64,000 nucleotides of DNA from Dryocosmus kuriphilus (lineage: Eukaryota; Arthropoda; Insecta; Hymenoptera; Cynipidae): assembly GCA_038277395.1 (NCBI GenBank), contig CM076196.1, forward strand, positions 83,393,786 through 83,457,785. The letters run 5' to 3'. A model generated the notes under the pieces. The model was given only the letters and a program-made list of their open reading frames with translations. It ran no database searches and was not told the origin of the DNA. The translations under genes were made by a program, and so were the position numbers. Shown here one piece after another: positions 1-8,380 of the stretch (position 1 is the first letter of the stretch; every line of letters begins with the position of its first letter).

Positions 1-172
1 AATATTTGAGCTCGAGTGGTCATAAAATATGTCTCGACATACTATGAAAGCCATGGGGCAATTTTAGTGAATTGTAGCAAATAGGACATATACCTAGGTA
101 AGCGCCGCAACAAGTTAGGAACTAAGAAATAGTGGGGTGGAGTTGGGGTGGGGAGTTAGGGACCCCCAACCA
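1..172 (+). repeat. Left terminal inverted repeat
   Basis: Matches the reverse complement of 4842-5068: the tip, the TATGTCGAGACA box, AGTGAATTGTAGCAAATA, TACCTAGGTAA, CGCCGCAAC and the GGGGTGGGG / AGGGACCCCC block. Compared with the right end it lacks roughly 55 bases between the tip segment and the GTGAATTGTAGC segment, so this copy of the repeat carries a deletion. Confidence 0.85.
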
Positions 173-599
173 ACCCCTGCGCCGCCGCCTTCCCCCCACC
201 AACTGCACCGCCTCCCCCCTACCGCTACTGCGCATCACCCTCCGACCGTCTCGTTCCTGCACTAGCTCCGATGTCTTGACTGGCGCGTGCGTCTCATCTA
301 GACTCGTTTTGACTTGTTCCTACTTGTCTCGCTTCATCGTTGATTCTCAGCACACTAATATATTTCTTCTAGACTTGGTTGAAGGTTTTCCTTAGTCTGT
401 GGCTCCTGGCCAGCATAATGCTACCCATACGATCTTTTCTTACCTGCCCTATACTTAGCACTCCACGCCCACGGAGTTTGCCGTAGAGTCAGCTGCCGAC
501 TTTGAAAAATGTCCTTCTGGTCTATTTTGACGAAAGGTTCAATAACACGCATATGAAAGAACTTTCTCCTAAAGTCCATTTCCTGGACGTAGCTAAAGT

Positions 600-1110
600 T
601 GTTTCGACTTAGGTTTTTACCCTGTATGAAAAGGCATCAATACCTGCTGCGGGCCAAAAAACAATCACTGATAGAATTGTTTCTTTTCATAAAGAACACT
701 AGCACGTCCTTAAGGCATACCAGAATGAATCTAGGAAAGACAGTAGCCGTTTAAAAGGGGCCGTTAAAAAATGTGTTGAAAAGTCTAATGTACTTTTCGA
801 CGTGGCTTTTTGTAAATGCCCTATCGACCCAGCTAATCAGAAGGGAAGTATCTGCCACTGTCCTGATAAGTCAAAGAAAGTTCCGGCAATTGAGAAATTT
901 TTTCTCTTAGACCAAATGACCTCGCGACAGATGGTTATAGGCCAAGTCGATATGAAAGTAACTGCAGTCCTGAGAAAAAGGGAGTCTAGAAAGTTCGCGG
1001 TGCTGCAACCAAAATCGGCAAATTTTGGGGCTGCTGGTCCATCCACCGCCCCTGAAATACAGATAGAAAGTGAAACAGACTCTGGTTCGGACGAGGAGTT
1101 CAAAATTTAA
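600..1110 (+). pseudogene. Transposase-like gene, 5' block (broken)
   Basis: An open frame runs from 703 to the stop at 1110 and continues the same frame upstream of an in-frame TAG at 700-702, so the original gene began further left. The readable part has a cysteine-rich stretch (CKCP...ICHCP near 811-870), then KKVPAIEKFFLLDQ and RQMVIGQVD, then an acidic serine-rich tail. The Cys pairs suggest a zinc-binding N-terminal domain. Similar protein blocks recur in arthropod genomes as unnamed transposase-like genes (recollection, not checked). The 3' continuation lies at 3227-4710 beyond the inserted retroelement. No intact start codon is visible. Confidence 0.55.
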
Positions 1111-1158
1111 GGAAATAATCCAGAAACTTCACAAAATAGATCTGTACTGCTTAATACT

Positions 1159-1169
1159 GCTCTAGTAAG
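1159..1169. repeat. Target-site duplication, left copy (GCTCTAGTAAG)
   Basis: GCTCTAGTAAG directly precedes the poly-T run at 1170 and is repeated exactly at 3215-3225, bracketing the retroelement. An 11-bp direct repeat next to a polyA tail is the expected scar of target-primed reverse transcription. Confidence 0.9.
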
Positions 1170-1193
1170 TTTTTTTTTTTTTTTTTTTTTTTT

Positions 1194-1280
1194 GGAGAGG
1201 AGGTGAGAATGCAGTTTACGCACAGAGTGTGGGACTCAGCCTAAAAAACGGCAATACCCACTAAACTCACACCTCCTCTT
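1194..1280 (-). other. 3' stem-loop of the retroelement
   Basis: GGAGAGGAGGTGAG at 1194 pairs with CACACCTCCTCTTT ending near 1280, next to the polyA tail. The loop contains GAGTGTGGGACTCAGCC and TACCCACTAAA. The same arrangement (GGAGGAGGTGG ... GAGTGTGGAACTCGGCC ... CCCACTAAAACCACCTCCTCC) occurs in the second retroelement at 58351-59020. The structure is a good candidate for the 3' recognition element bound by a reverse transcriptase. Confidence 0.7.
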
Positions 1281-1380
1281 TCTTCTTGGAATTAATCCCC
1301 CCGGAACCGCTTTACGCATTACTTCAGGGGGTGCCGTTTCCTTCGCTGCTTCCAGCGTCTTCCTCTGGCCTATTCTCTTT

Positions 1381-2130
1381 CTAGGTTTTCCTCTTCCCTA
1401 TTGCAAGTGGACGACGACCTACCAGGTTTTGGCACTCGGCCGCCTTGTGTCCATCCTGCAGGCATCTTCTGCAGCTGTTGCTGCGGTCCTCGTTAGCACA
1501 CTCTCGGGCCACGTGTCCGGTAGTGTGGCACCTATAACACCGGGATTCAGCGCTATGCGCCTTCACCCGGCAGTTCACCCACCCGACCTTCAGTCGGGCT
1601 GCCTTCTCCAGCTTGGCAGCAGCGACCGCATCCAGCTCGACGAAAGCTAGGATGCAGCCTCTGCTGCTTCTCTTAGTGAGATTCATCCTCGGGGGAGAGC
1701 CAAGACCTCCTCCCAGGGCCACCCCCACTGCCTCCTCCACGTCCGCAGCCTCCGTGGTCTCGACTAAGTCGTAGACCACTACCTGCGCCCTTGGGACGAG
1801 GTGTTTGACACTCCCGCCATCTCCAAGGGCCATCGAGATGGCCGCCCCGAAGTGCTGCCTCTCATCCTCCTTTGCCCCCACCTCGATGAGGACATCACCC
1901 GTCCTGATCTGCCTGATAGACTTGACGATAACGCCATGGTCCTCAGGCTTGACCTTCTTCTGGATGTCCTTCAGGACATCCGCGTATTTCATCCCCGGGG
2001 CTGGCCGTATAGTCACGGCCTCCCTGGGGATTCTCCTCTTCTTTTTCTTCTTCGGGGCTCCTTGCCCCTTATCGGGCGCGGCGTCCCTTTGAGGTTCCAC
2101 CTGCTTAGGCTTGTCCGCCGTTGCCCTCAC
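1381..2130 (-). pseudogene. ORF1 (gag), C-terminal part with zinc knuckles
   Basis: This 249-residue open frame is basic near its start (KKKKKRR at about residues 28-34). A central region follows that looks like the R1-type gag fold (DVLKDIQKKV, DVLIEVGA, VVVYDLVE). It ends with two CX2CX4HX4C zinc knuckles, CYRCHTTGHVAREC and CRRCLQDGHKAAEC, typical of nucleic-acid-binding gag proteins of R1-clade elements. The apparent GTG start at 2130 is only a frame artefact. The frame is open further upstream (KVARRRTKK) and is really a continuation of the N-terminal part at 2156-2734, from which it is separated by a frame change and a stop near 2156. About 450 residues in total would be a normal length for this family. 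Confidence 0.75.
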
Positions 2131-2155
2131 TTTTTTGGTCCTCCTCCTGGCGACC

Positions 2156-2734
2156 TTAGATCATGCGGCCCCCTCCTGGGTCTTGGTCTTTTTCAACGTT
2201 GGCTTCTCTGTTCCGGATCCGCTTGGCGGGGTGAGGGTAATTTCCCTCCCCCGTTTGCGCGAATCTGACAACTTCCTCCGGCTTCCTCTGCGGCTCCGTT
2301 TGTGTGGCAACGGAAGCCGTGCTCTCCTTGAAGGTGAAGCTGAGAAGAGACTTCTCTCTCTTCTCCTTTCCAATCTTCTCTTTCAACACATTATTAATGC
2401 TCTCCATATAGCAATCTATGCTACTGTTCAGGCTTCTGAAAGTGTAACCCAGTACGTGCATGGTCTTCTGCATCGCTTGCACTTCCTCCAAAAGTTGCGG
2501 TTCTGTGTCATCATTTGACTCGCAGATCCGCAACACCCTTCTTAGGCCTTCACGTATCTTTCTGTGTGCCTCCTTCATTCTATCTTCGGCTGCCTCGATG
2601 CTTTCTTTCATCCTCGCAGTAGCTCCCGACTTGGGCTCCTTAGGCTCCTCTACGTTGAAGCTGCTGCAAAGATCGAACTCCTCTTCATCGGGAATATCCT
2701 TACTCCCTCTTCGTCTTCCTTGTTGTTTAGACAT
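2156..2734 (-). pseudogene. ORF1 (gag), N-terminal part
   Basis: A 192-residue frame begins with an ATG at 2734. The product is hydrophilic, with an acidic N-terminal region and long charged helices (residues ~40-130, MKESIEAAEDRMKEAHRKI region) that could form a coiled coil, as in other non-LTR ORF1 proteins. It ends at a TAA just before the C-terminal part at 1381-2130, which lies in another frame. The change falls in a G/C-rich run near 2160, so one small indel could explain it. I take it as a broken gag gene, although a programmed shift cannot be excluded. Confidence 0.65.
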
Positions 2735-3214
2735 GATACAGTGTTCACCAGCGCATCGTGCGTGGAGGGGCGGGCCGAAATAATTGGGAACGGGTATACC
2801 CTCGGACCGAAGTCCTACCCCAGTACTCTGGGGCCCAACCTTCGTTTAACCGATCCCGGAATACACGGACGGACCGGACTCGCCCGGAGCACTGCAGGTT
2901 CCGATCCCTGCAGCCACCACGCACTCCCCGATCAAGGCCCGAAGGAACTGGCTCCTGATGTCCGATCGCAGCTTACACCTCGGCAGAGCAAGCTCACAGC
3001 AGCCCCCACCCCATGCCGGCGGAAAAACCGGACATGGTTCGGAGCACTCCCAGTGGGCTGCGACCGTCACCAATCGTGTGTTTGGTCCACGGGGCCTATT
3101 TTATTTCAGCCCTACCCTCTGTTTCCAGCGAGCATTCCCCTATCCGCCACCTGGGGATGCGCCAAGTAGGGGTGAAACCTCCCCTCCACCGCAGACAACT
3201 GCGGTGATCCTTGG
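2735..3214 (-). other. 5' leader of the gag-only retroelement
   Basis: About 480 bases upstream of ORF1 on the minus strand, CpG-rich, without a convincing coding frame. It reaches the right-hand target duplication. Such a leader is where an internal promoter would lie, but no motif can be assigned with confidence. Confidence 0.5.
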
Positions 3215-3225
3215 GCTCTAGTAAG
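3215..3225. repeat. Target-site duplication, right copy
   Basis: GCTCTAGTAAG, identical to 1159-1169, marking the 5' end of the minus-strand retroelement. Confidence 0.9.
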
Positions 3226-3226
3226 T

Positions 3227-4710
3227 GATAGGTATGCCTAGAGCTTCAGACAAACAGCTGCCATAGCCTCAGCGGTTCTTACAAATGTTGGTCCTATCAG
3301 TAGCACAGATAACTCATTTGTGATAGATAAATCCAAAGAGTCAAAACAGTAGTTCGTGTTAGTCATGTGTCCCCTGCTGATGTCTTTACCAAAAATCCAC
3401 TTCGGGGTTTTTACTTTGACGGCCGTAAGGATAAAACTGGTGTACAAGTAAAAGAAGGGGAAAAATATTACCGACGCATCCACACCGAGGAACACATTTC
3501 ACTTGTGCAAGAGCCAGGCTTGTGTTATATTGGCCACGTTACTCCAGCATTGGGCACAGCAATTGACATTTCAAAATACATCCTCAACTTTTTAGATGAA
3601 AATTATGTCAGACAATTTCTTGTTGCTGTTGGTTGCGATGGAACTAACGTAAACACCGGACACAAGGGTGGTTTAATTCGTTTGTTAGAGAAGGAACTAA
3701 AAGATCCATTACAATGGATTGTTTGTCTCCTCCATTTTAATGAGTTGCCTCTTAGGCACCTTATGTAGTCTCTTCATGGTACCACCAGTGGTCCTAACAC
3801 TTTTTGTGGCACAATAGGCAAACAGCTAGAAAAATGTGAAAGTCTCCCTGTATGCAGCTTCAAAAAATTGGATGTGGATTTGCCGGATGTAGATGTTGCA
3901 GAGCTGAATAAGGATCAGAAGTACCTGTATGCCATTTCCATGACCATTCAATCAGGAGTGTGTTCTGAGGACCTAGCGAGGCAAGACCCCGGTCCTCTTG
4001 CACACTCAAGGTGGCTAACCGCAGCCAACAGGGTACTTCGTATATAAGTAGCAACAGCCAGGACATCCGCCATGGTTTTCTATCAAGATCAAGCACTCCG
4101 TTGTCGATGACAGCAAGTTGCTTTTTGAACAAGTGGAGAGATCAAGGTATTTGCTTAAGAAACACCGTGATGTTGTCGACCCGGTCATCAGCAATAATGC
4201 GTACTTTGTGCACCAATAAAATGTTCTTTTGTCCATGTTGACCGACGAAAGACAGGAAGTTAGAAAAGTGACAGTTCAAACAATTTTGTCAAAGAGGCAG
4301 CAGGCTGCGGCTGCAGAAGGCGGGGGTGGATATACAGACCCAAGCATTTTCCGTGTTCCTGTACTAAATTTTGAAGCAAACAAAGTACACGGAAATGGTA
4401 AATTGGTCCAAAGATGAACTATTTGAATCCCCAATTTTGAGTGGAACAGCAGACGAAGCAATTCAATCGTGTGTTGAAGACTGTTCTAAGGTCATGCCTT
4501 TGGTCGGAGACGTTCCTTGTCACTCACAGGCGGTGAAAAGAACGGTAAAACTTGTCACCCAAGCCGCAAAAAGCATGTGTGTTGCAGAAGCACGTGACGG
4601 GTACATTCAGTCCATACTTAGGTCAAGAAAAATTATGTCTAAATTCAATACAAAGAAATATTTTGTCACCGCATCAAGCGCGGACTCGGAATCTGAATCT
4701 TCGGAGTGAA
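3227..4710 (+). pseudogene. Transposase-like gene, 3' block (broken)
   Basis: Continues the protein begun at about 600-1110. In order I can read AAIASAVLTNVG (about 3250-3290), an open stretch at 3367-3768 with HISLVQEPGLCYIGHVTP, VAVGCDGTNVNTGHKGG and WIVCLLHFNELPLRHL, then AHSRWLTAANRVLR near 3990-4045. The tail runs to 4709 with PCHSQAVKRTVKLVTQAAK and RDGYIQSILRSR. The D in GCDGT and the Cys/His motif resemble the RNase H-like core of hAT-type enzymes, but the family is uncertain. Stops at about 3345, 3766 and 4046, plus several frame changes between 4046 and 4500, show it is dead. Confidence 0.6.
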
Positions 4711-4841
4711 AGAGTCCTCCCATTTATGGTTGGTCGGTTGGGATGGGAGAGGGCGGAACCCGACGTACAGCCACCTTCACGTGGTGGGTTCTGAGCCGTT
4801 TTTACCCGCCGGAAAACGGGCGGAAAGCTGCACACCCGGGT

Positions 4842-5068
4842 TTGGGGGGTCCCTAACCCCCCACCCCACCTTCCCCGCGCTATTTCTTAGTCCCTAACTC
4901 GTTGCGGCGTTTACCTAGGTATATGCCGTATTTGCTACAATTCACTAAAATTGTACATTTTACACTATTTTTTACCTGGTTTTCGGGCCTTAAATGAAAA
5001 TCCCGGTTCGACCAATCGCTTTCATAGTATGTCGAGACACATTTTATGACCCCTCGAGCTCAAATATT
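4842..5068 (-). repeat. Right terminal inverted repeat
   Basis: Inverted partner of 1-172. It is longer than the left end because it keeps an internal segment (about 4963-5017, containing ACCTGGTTTTCGGGCC) that the left end has lost. It ends at CTCGAGCTCAAATATT, mirroring the first bases of the window. Confidence 0.85.
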
Positions 5069-5455
5069 ACCATACCGACCTTCGGGTCGCCGTGCAAAGC
5101 TACGAGCAAATTTGCAAGTTTTCATGAAAATTTCAAAATTTCAAGGGCACTGCGGGGATAGTAAATATTATCCGATCGGATTGAAACTTTTCGTACTTTC
5201 ATTTCGCATGGTTTCACAACTTTGCCGCACCCCCCATCATCCAAAACATGAAAAACTGGATTTTCGATACACACTACTGTTTACACCGTAGGGCTTATAT
5301 TAATCAAAAACTAAAATCATTAAATTATAGTTATCAACCTTATAAATCTATGAAACTATTAAAAGTATTTTTGTATCGACAAATAAAAAAAGCTTACATT
5401 TGTAATTACATTTTAATAACATATTTTCTTTGCAATTTTTATAATGCGTTAATAA
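5069..5455. other. AT-rich spacer
   Basis: Between the first transposon and the 3' end of the receptor pseudogene. No coding frame or repeat is recognised. Confidence 0.5.
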
Positions 5456-5918
5456 TTATATGTATAAACTCCTTATTAATATTAAAATTGTTTGCAATAA
5501 CAGTTGAGGATACAATTGAGTTTGAAAATTTAACGTATCCTTTCCCGGTGTTCTAACTATTCGATGTTCATAATTGCTTCGAAAAAATGTTAGATTCAAC
5601 ACTCTCTCCTCGATACGTTTCTCATTTTTGTGTTCATGAAAATCTGCAGACACTTTCAAGCTGATCGAATTATTGGGAGACAGAGCCTGTACTTTGTTCT
5701 TCCCCTTTATAGTTTTGTAATAAAACAAACTTTTTTCAAGACAAAGTATTGTGCCTCCCAAAATAATTCCACACAATATAATCGCCAAGGGCAGTACAAT
5801 GACAGGCAGATCAACTTGTTTGTACTTTTCTCTTGGTAGTTTGCTAGTATCCAAAAAGGGTTTTAAATAGTTGCGCTGAATGCGATGTAGTAGACCAACA
5901 ATTTTAAATCTCTCAATG
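5456..5918 (-). pseudogene. IR pseudogene: last exon (TM3 and C-terminal tail)
   Basis: A pyrimidine-containing acceptor (TTGATTATTTCAG) ends at 5919 and opens a frame reading ERFKIVGLLHRIQRNYLKP, then a hydrophobic helix (LPVIVLPLAIILCGIILGG) and LEK. This is the usual end of an IR: the post-S2 helix followed by TM3. A tail of ~85 residues without recognisable motif follows to the stop at 5456, longer than typical. The exon itself is open throughout. Confidence 0.7.
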
Positions 5919-6239
5919 CTGAAATAATCAATTTCATTGAAGCAGAAAAAAAATTAGCATTGATTTAGGGAAATGTTGATACAAATACTGACGATAAAGT
6001 ATGTATGTTTTTCATCCGAGAAAATTTTTCTCGTCTCAAGGAAATGTAATTGATTTATAAAAATCAAGTTTCTTCATTTACATATATTTTATTGAGAGAA
6101 GTAAAATTTTCTTAGATAAAATATCAAAACAATAATGTATCAATGCAAATTTTTTGTTCAGTGTTCTCAATTGTCATTGTCAAGTGACAAGATTTTGGAA
6201 ATGTATGAATAGTAAGTAATAAGTCATTCTAAAATGACG

Positions 6240-6424
6240 CGCACTAATAATTCATTACTCCCTTTTACTGGCTGTTCTTTGGCAAAACAATTCCCATTTA
6301 ATTAAACTTTCTTGTAGGAAGTTGGTAGAGGTCGCATTTGATATTATCCACTAGCTTTTCAGAGTAAGACCGATGTAGAAAGCAACTTTCTGCTCGCAAA
6401 CATAAAAATAGTGATTGTTTCACT
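6240..6424 (-). pseudogene. IR pseudogene: S2 lobe exon, damaged
   Basis: After an acceptor at 6425-6427 (TCGCCTTTCAG) the minus strand reads VCEQKVAFY, a typical IR S2 phrase. After a frame change it reads DNIKCDLYQLPTRKF, and then GIVLPKNSQ, the phrase that precedes the final helix of S2, followed by in-frame TAA and TAG stops. Frame changes and stops mark it as pseudogenic. The borders at the 6240 side are approximate. Confidence 0.6.
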
Positions 6425-6884
6425 CTGAAAGGCGAGTGTTTTCCTTTTTATTTTTCCTATATTGTATTCTCGTAATTTTCAAAATATTTGTCAATTAGCA
6501 GTGGATGAAAATTACACATAACCCGTACCATTTTGAAACCTACCTTAACGTTTTTAGGCAATTTATGTTTTCTCAGCATTAAACGCTTGTTTAATTCTCA
6601 TAAAACAAATAGAATTTTTTATTTCTCGTTTCGCCCTAGGTGGCTCTACGAGTTAGTTTTTACCCTTTACCCTTTAAACTTTAATGTATTTCAGCGCTAC
6701 ACGTGATTCTGGACTTGATGTATTTCTTAACTAGGAATAAAAAGGTTCTTGAAATGACACACTGCACGTTAGGGGAAAAAAGCCATTGGCACAAAAAACC
6801 CTGTTTATTAAGAAAAAGCACTGGATGGAACGCAGATGAGGAATTTTACGAAAGACGCGTAGGAAAAAAGAAACCGTTGCACGC

Positions 6885-6913
<29 letters not shown>
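6885..6913. repeat. (CA)n microsatellite
   Basis: About 14 CA dinucleotides inside the large intron of the receptor pseudogene. Confidence 0.95.
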
Positions 6914-6916
<3 letters not shown>

Positions 6917-7000
6917 CCCGTGCATTCGGTAGATCGCGCTTTTTCGTTGGATTGGTTTTACCCAAAACTAGGAGTATCCTCCATTTTCACATAACCGAAC

Positions 7001-7245
7001 GAGAAGTATTCTCTGGGTGTATGCGAGAGAAGTATTCTCTTTTAACCGAACTGAGAAGTATTCTCTTTGTGTATGCAAGAGAAGTATTCTCTTTTAACCG
7101 AACTGAGAAGTATTCTCTCTTAACCGAAATGAGAAGTATTCTCTTTTAACCGAGCTGAGAAGTATTCTCTCTTAACTGAAATGAGAAGTATTCTCTTTTA
7201 ACCGAAATGAGAAGTATTCTCCTATCCGAAATGAGAAGTATTCTC
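7001..7245. repeat. Tandem array of a 13-bp inverted repeat
   Basis: Ten copies of GAGAAGTATTCTC (arms GAGAA and TTCTC around GTA), spaced by ~11-16 bp linkers of two main kinds: TTTTAACCGAACT-like and TGGGTGTATGC / TTGTGTATGCAA-like. Unit length is about 24-29 bp. Arm sequence is constant while the linkers vary, which suggests selection on or gene conversion of a protein-binding palindrome rather than simple slippage. Confidence 0.85.
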
Positions 7246-7390
7246 GTGCCCACCGACGCGACAGAGCTCTGCACGCGGCAACGAAGACGAAACCAAAAAA
7301 CACTACAATTTTTCTAAGAACCGAACGCGGCTCTGCTACTGTAGAGACCCAAGAGTTAACTGACGCCGCCGGAAGCCCGCGCTGGGCAGG

Positions 7391-7393
<3 letters not shown>

Positions 7394-7428
<35 letters not shown>
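7394..7428. repeat. (CT)n microsatellite
   Basis: About 17 CT dinucleotides just right of a GC-richer stretch (7246-7393) of unknown function. Confidence 0.95.
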
Positions 7429-7431
<3 letters not shown>

Positions 7432-7685
7432 CACAGACAATCCTTTTGATTCGTCAGAATGCTTCCACTAAGCTATTAAGCCCACTTCGCAGCCTTTTCA
7501 TTTTCGAATCTCGATTAAAGTAGAATCCACTAGTTGGATCTTTCTGTGTTAGGACGTAACAACGCTTCCTCATAGCTTTAAGTCTATCGTCACCTGCTTC
7601 ATGCTTATATTGAGAAAAAGAATGATTATATTTAATTTAATTAATTAGTGTATATTTTGTGTATAGTTTTAATATTTTTATAAAC

Positions 7686-7894
7686 TTGGAAGAATTCGCA
7701 GTCCGTTGAATCTTTGAGAACACCCAACTTGTATGATCCATCTGCCACAAAATCGTCTAAAGTTTTAAACTGCACATCTGAATTTGGGACATTGACTATG
7801 CTTGTGAGTGATGCACAATAAGCCTACCAAATGAACATATACAAGGAAAAAATTGAAAAATGTGATATCCGCAATGTCGTCGCTGTTGGAAATT
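7686..7894 (-). pseudogene. IR pseudogene: TM2 and S2-start exon with nonsense codon
   Basis: The acceptor TTATTTTGCAG ends at 7895. The frame reads QFPTATTLRISHFSIF, the TM2 helix SLYMFIW, a TAG stop (7824-7826), then AYCASLTSIVNV and DFVADGSYKLGVLKDS. The AY-ASLTS-V segment is the hallmark of IR TM2/S2. The stop lies where IRs usually have a small residue between W and AY (a TCG codon would need one change). Reading resumes in frame after the stop, so this looks like a single nonsense mutation. Confidence 0.75.
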
Positions 7895-7943
7895 CTGCAA
7901 AATAACACCAATTAATCCTTAGATATAAAATTGCAAAAAATAC

Positions 7944-7951
7944 TCCATACG
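7944..7951. repeat. hAT target-site duplication, left copy (TCCATACG)
   Basis: Matches CCCATACG at 11211-11218 in 7 of 8 positions. Eight base pairs is the diagnostic length for hAT insertions. Confidence 0.8.
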
Positions 7952-8380
7952 CAGGGCTGGCGGAAGGTGTGCAGAGTGGCGGAAATACTCTGCACATCAA
8001 TTTTTTTGGTGTGCAGAATCCTGCACACCAAAAGATTCTAGAAAAGCCCCCCTTTTTCTTATCTCTTAAGTAAGAGAACTCGCGCATCAGGGCTTCTTTC
8101 TCTGTCTCATGCATACATTGGTGCGATACACATGATGTGTATACATGTGTAGTGGAGCATGTGCACTGAGCCTGTCGATTTCAAATATAAACCAACCGCC
8201 TCATCATCAACCATGGAATCACCTATCACCCGATCATGGCTGCATATACACGACTACTCGAGTCAGTATAAAGCCAACGTATGCCAAATTAACTGCGAAA
8301 CAGAAGAAGAAGGTGCAATTGCCCCAGTCAAAACGTATGTGGAAGATCGGCCTCCTTATTATTACTCCATATCCGTGACC

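Larger units (their letters stand above)
1170..3214 (-). mobile_element. Gag-only (ORF1-only) R1-like non-LTR retroelement
   Basis: A 2,045-bp insertion on the minus strand. It has an 11-bp target duplication on both sides, a 24-nt tail (T run 1170-1193 on the plus strand) and a 3' stem-loop (1194-1280). A gag-type ORF1 with two zinc knuckles (1381-2734) follows a ~480-bp 5' leader (2735-3214). There is no endonuclease or reverse transcriptase: ORF1 is followed by only ~190 bp of 3' UTR. It is therefore either an internally deleted copy or a non-autonomous family moved by a partner's enzyme. The ORF1 resembles R1/R1-like elements of insects. It is GC-richer than its surroundings. Confidence 0.8.
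1..5068 (+). mobile_element. DNA transposon with long inverted ends, unclassified family, decayed
   Basis: The first ~172 bases reappear as the reverse complement at about 4842-5068, so the window opens inside or exactly at the start of a ~5-kb inverted-repeat transposon. Between the ends lie two blocks of one decayed protein gene (about 600-1110 and 3227-4710) on the plus strand. They are separated by a later retroelement insertion (1170-3214). Without that insertion the element would be about 3 kb. The outer edge reads AATATTTGAGCTCGAG. The target duplication cannot be judged because the left flank is outside the window. The protein looks like a recurrent arthropod transposase-like family that I cannot name, so the superfamily is left open. 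Confidence 0.8.

Noticed and set aside
802..1103. Minus-strand frame at 837-1103
   Set aside because: Antisense shadow of the transposase-like plus-strand block with its Cys-rich motif.
7001..7245. CRISPR-like array (repeats with variable spacers)
   Set aside because: Linkers are short (about 11-16 bp) and of two recurring types, not unique spacers, and the context is a eukaryotic intron.
7001..7245. Heat-shock element cluster
   Set aside because: GAA and TTC are separated by three bases instead of the two required in HSF sites.
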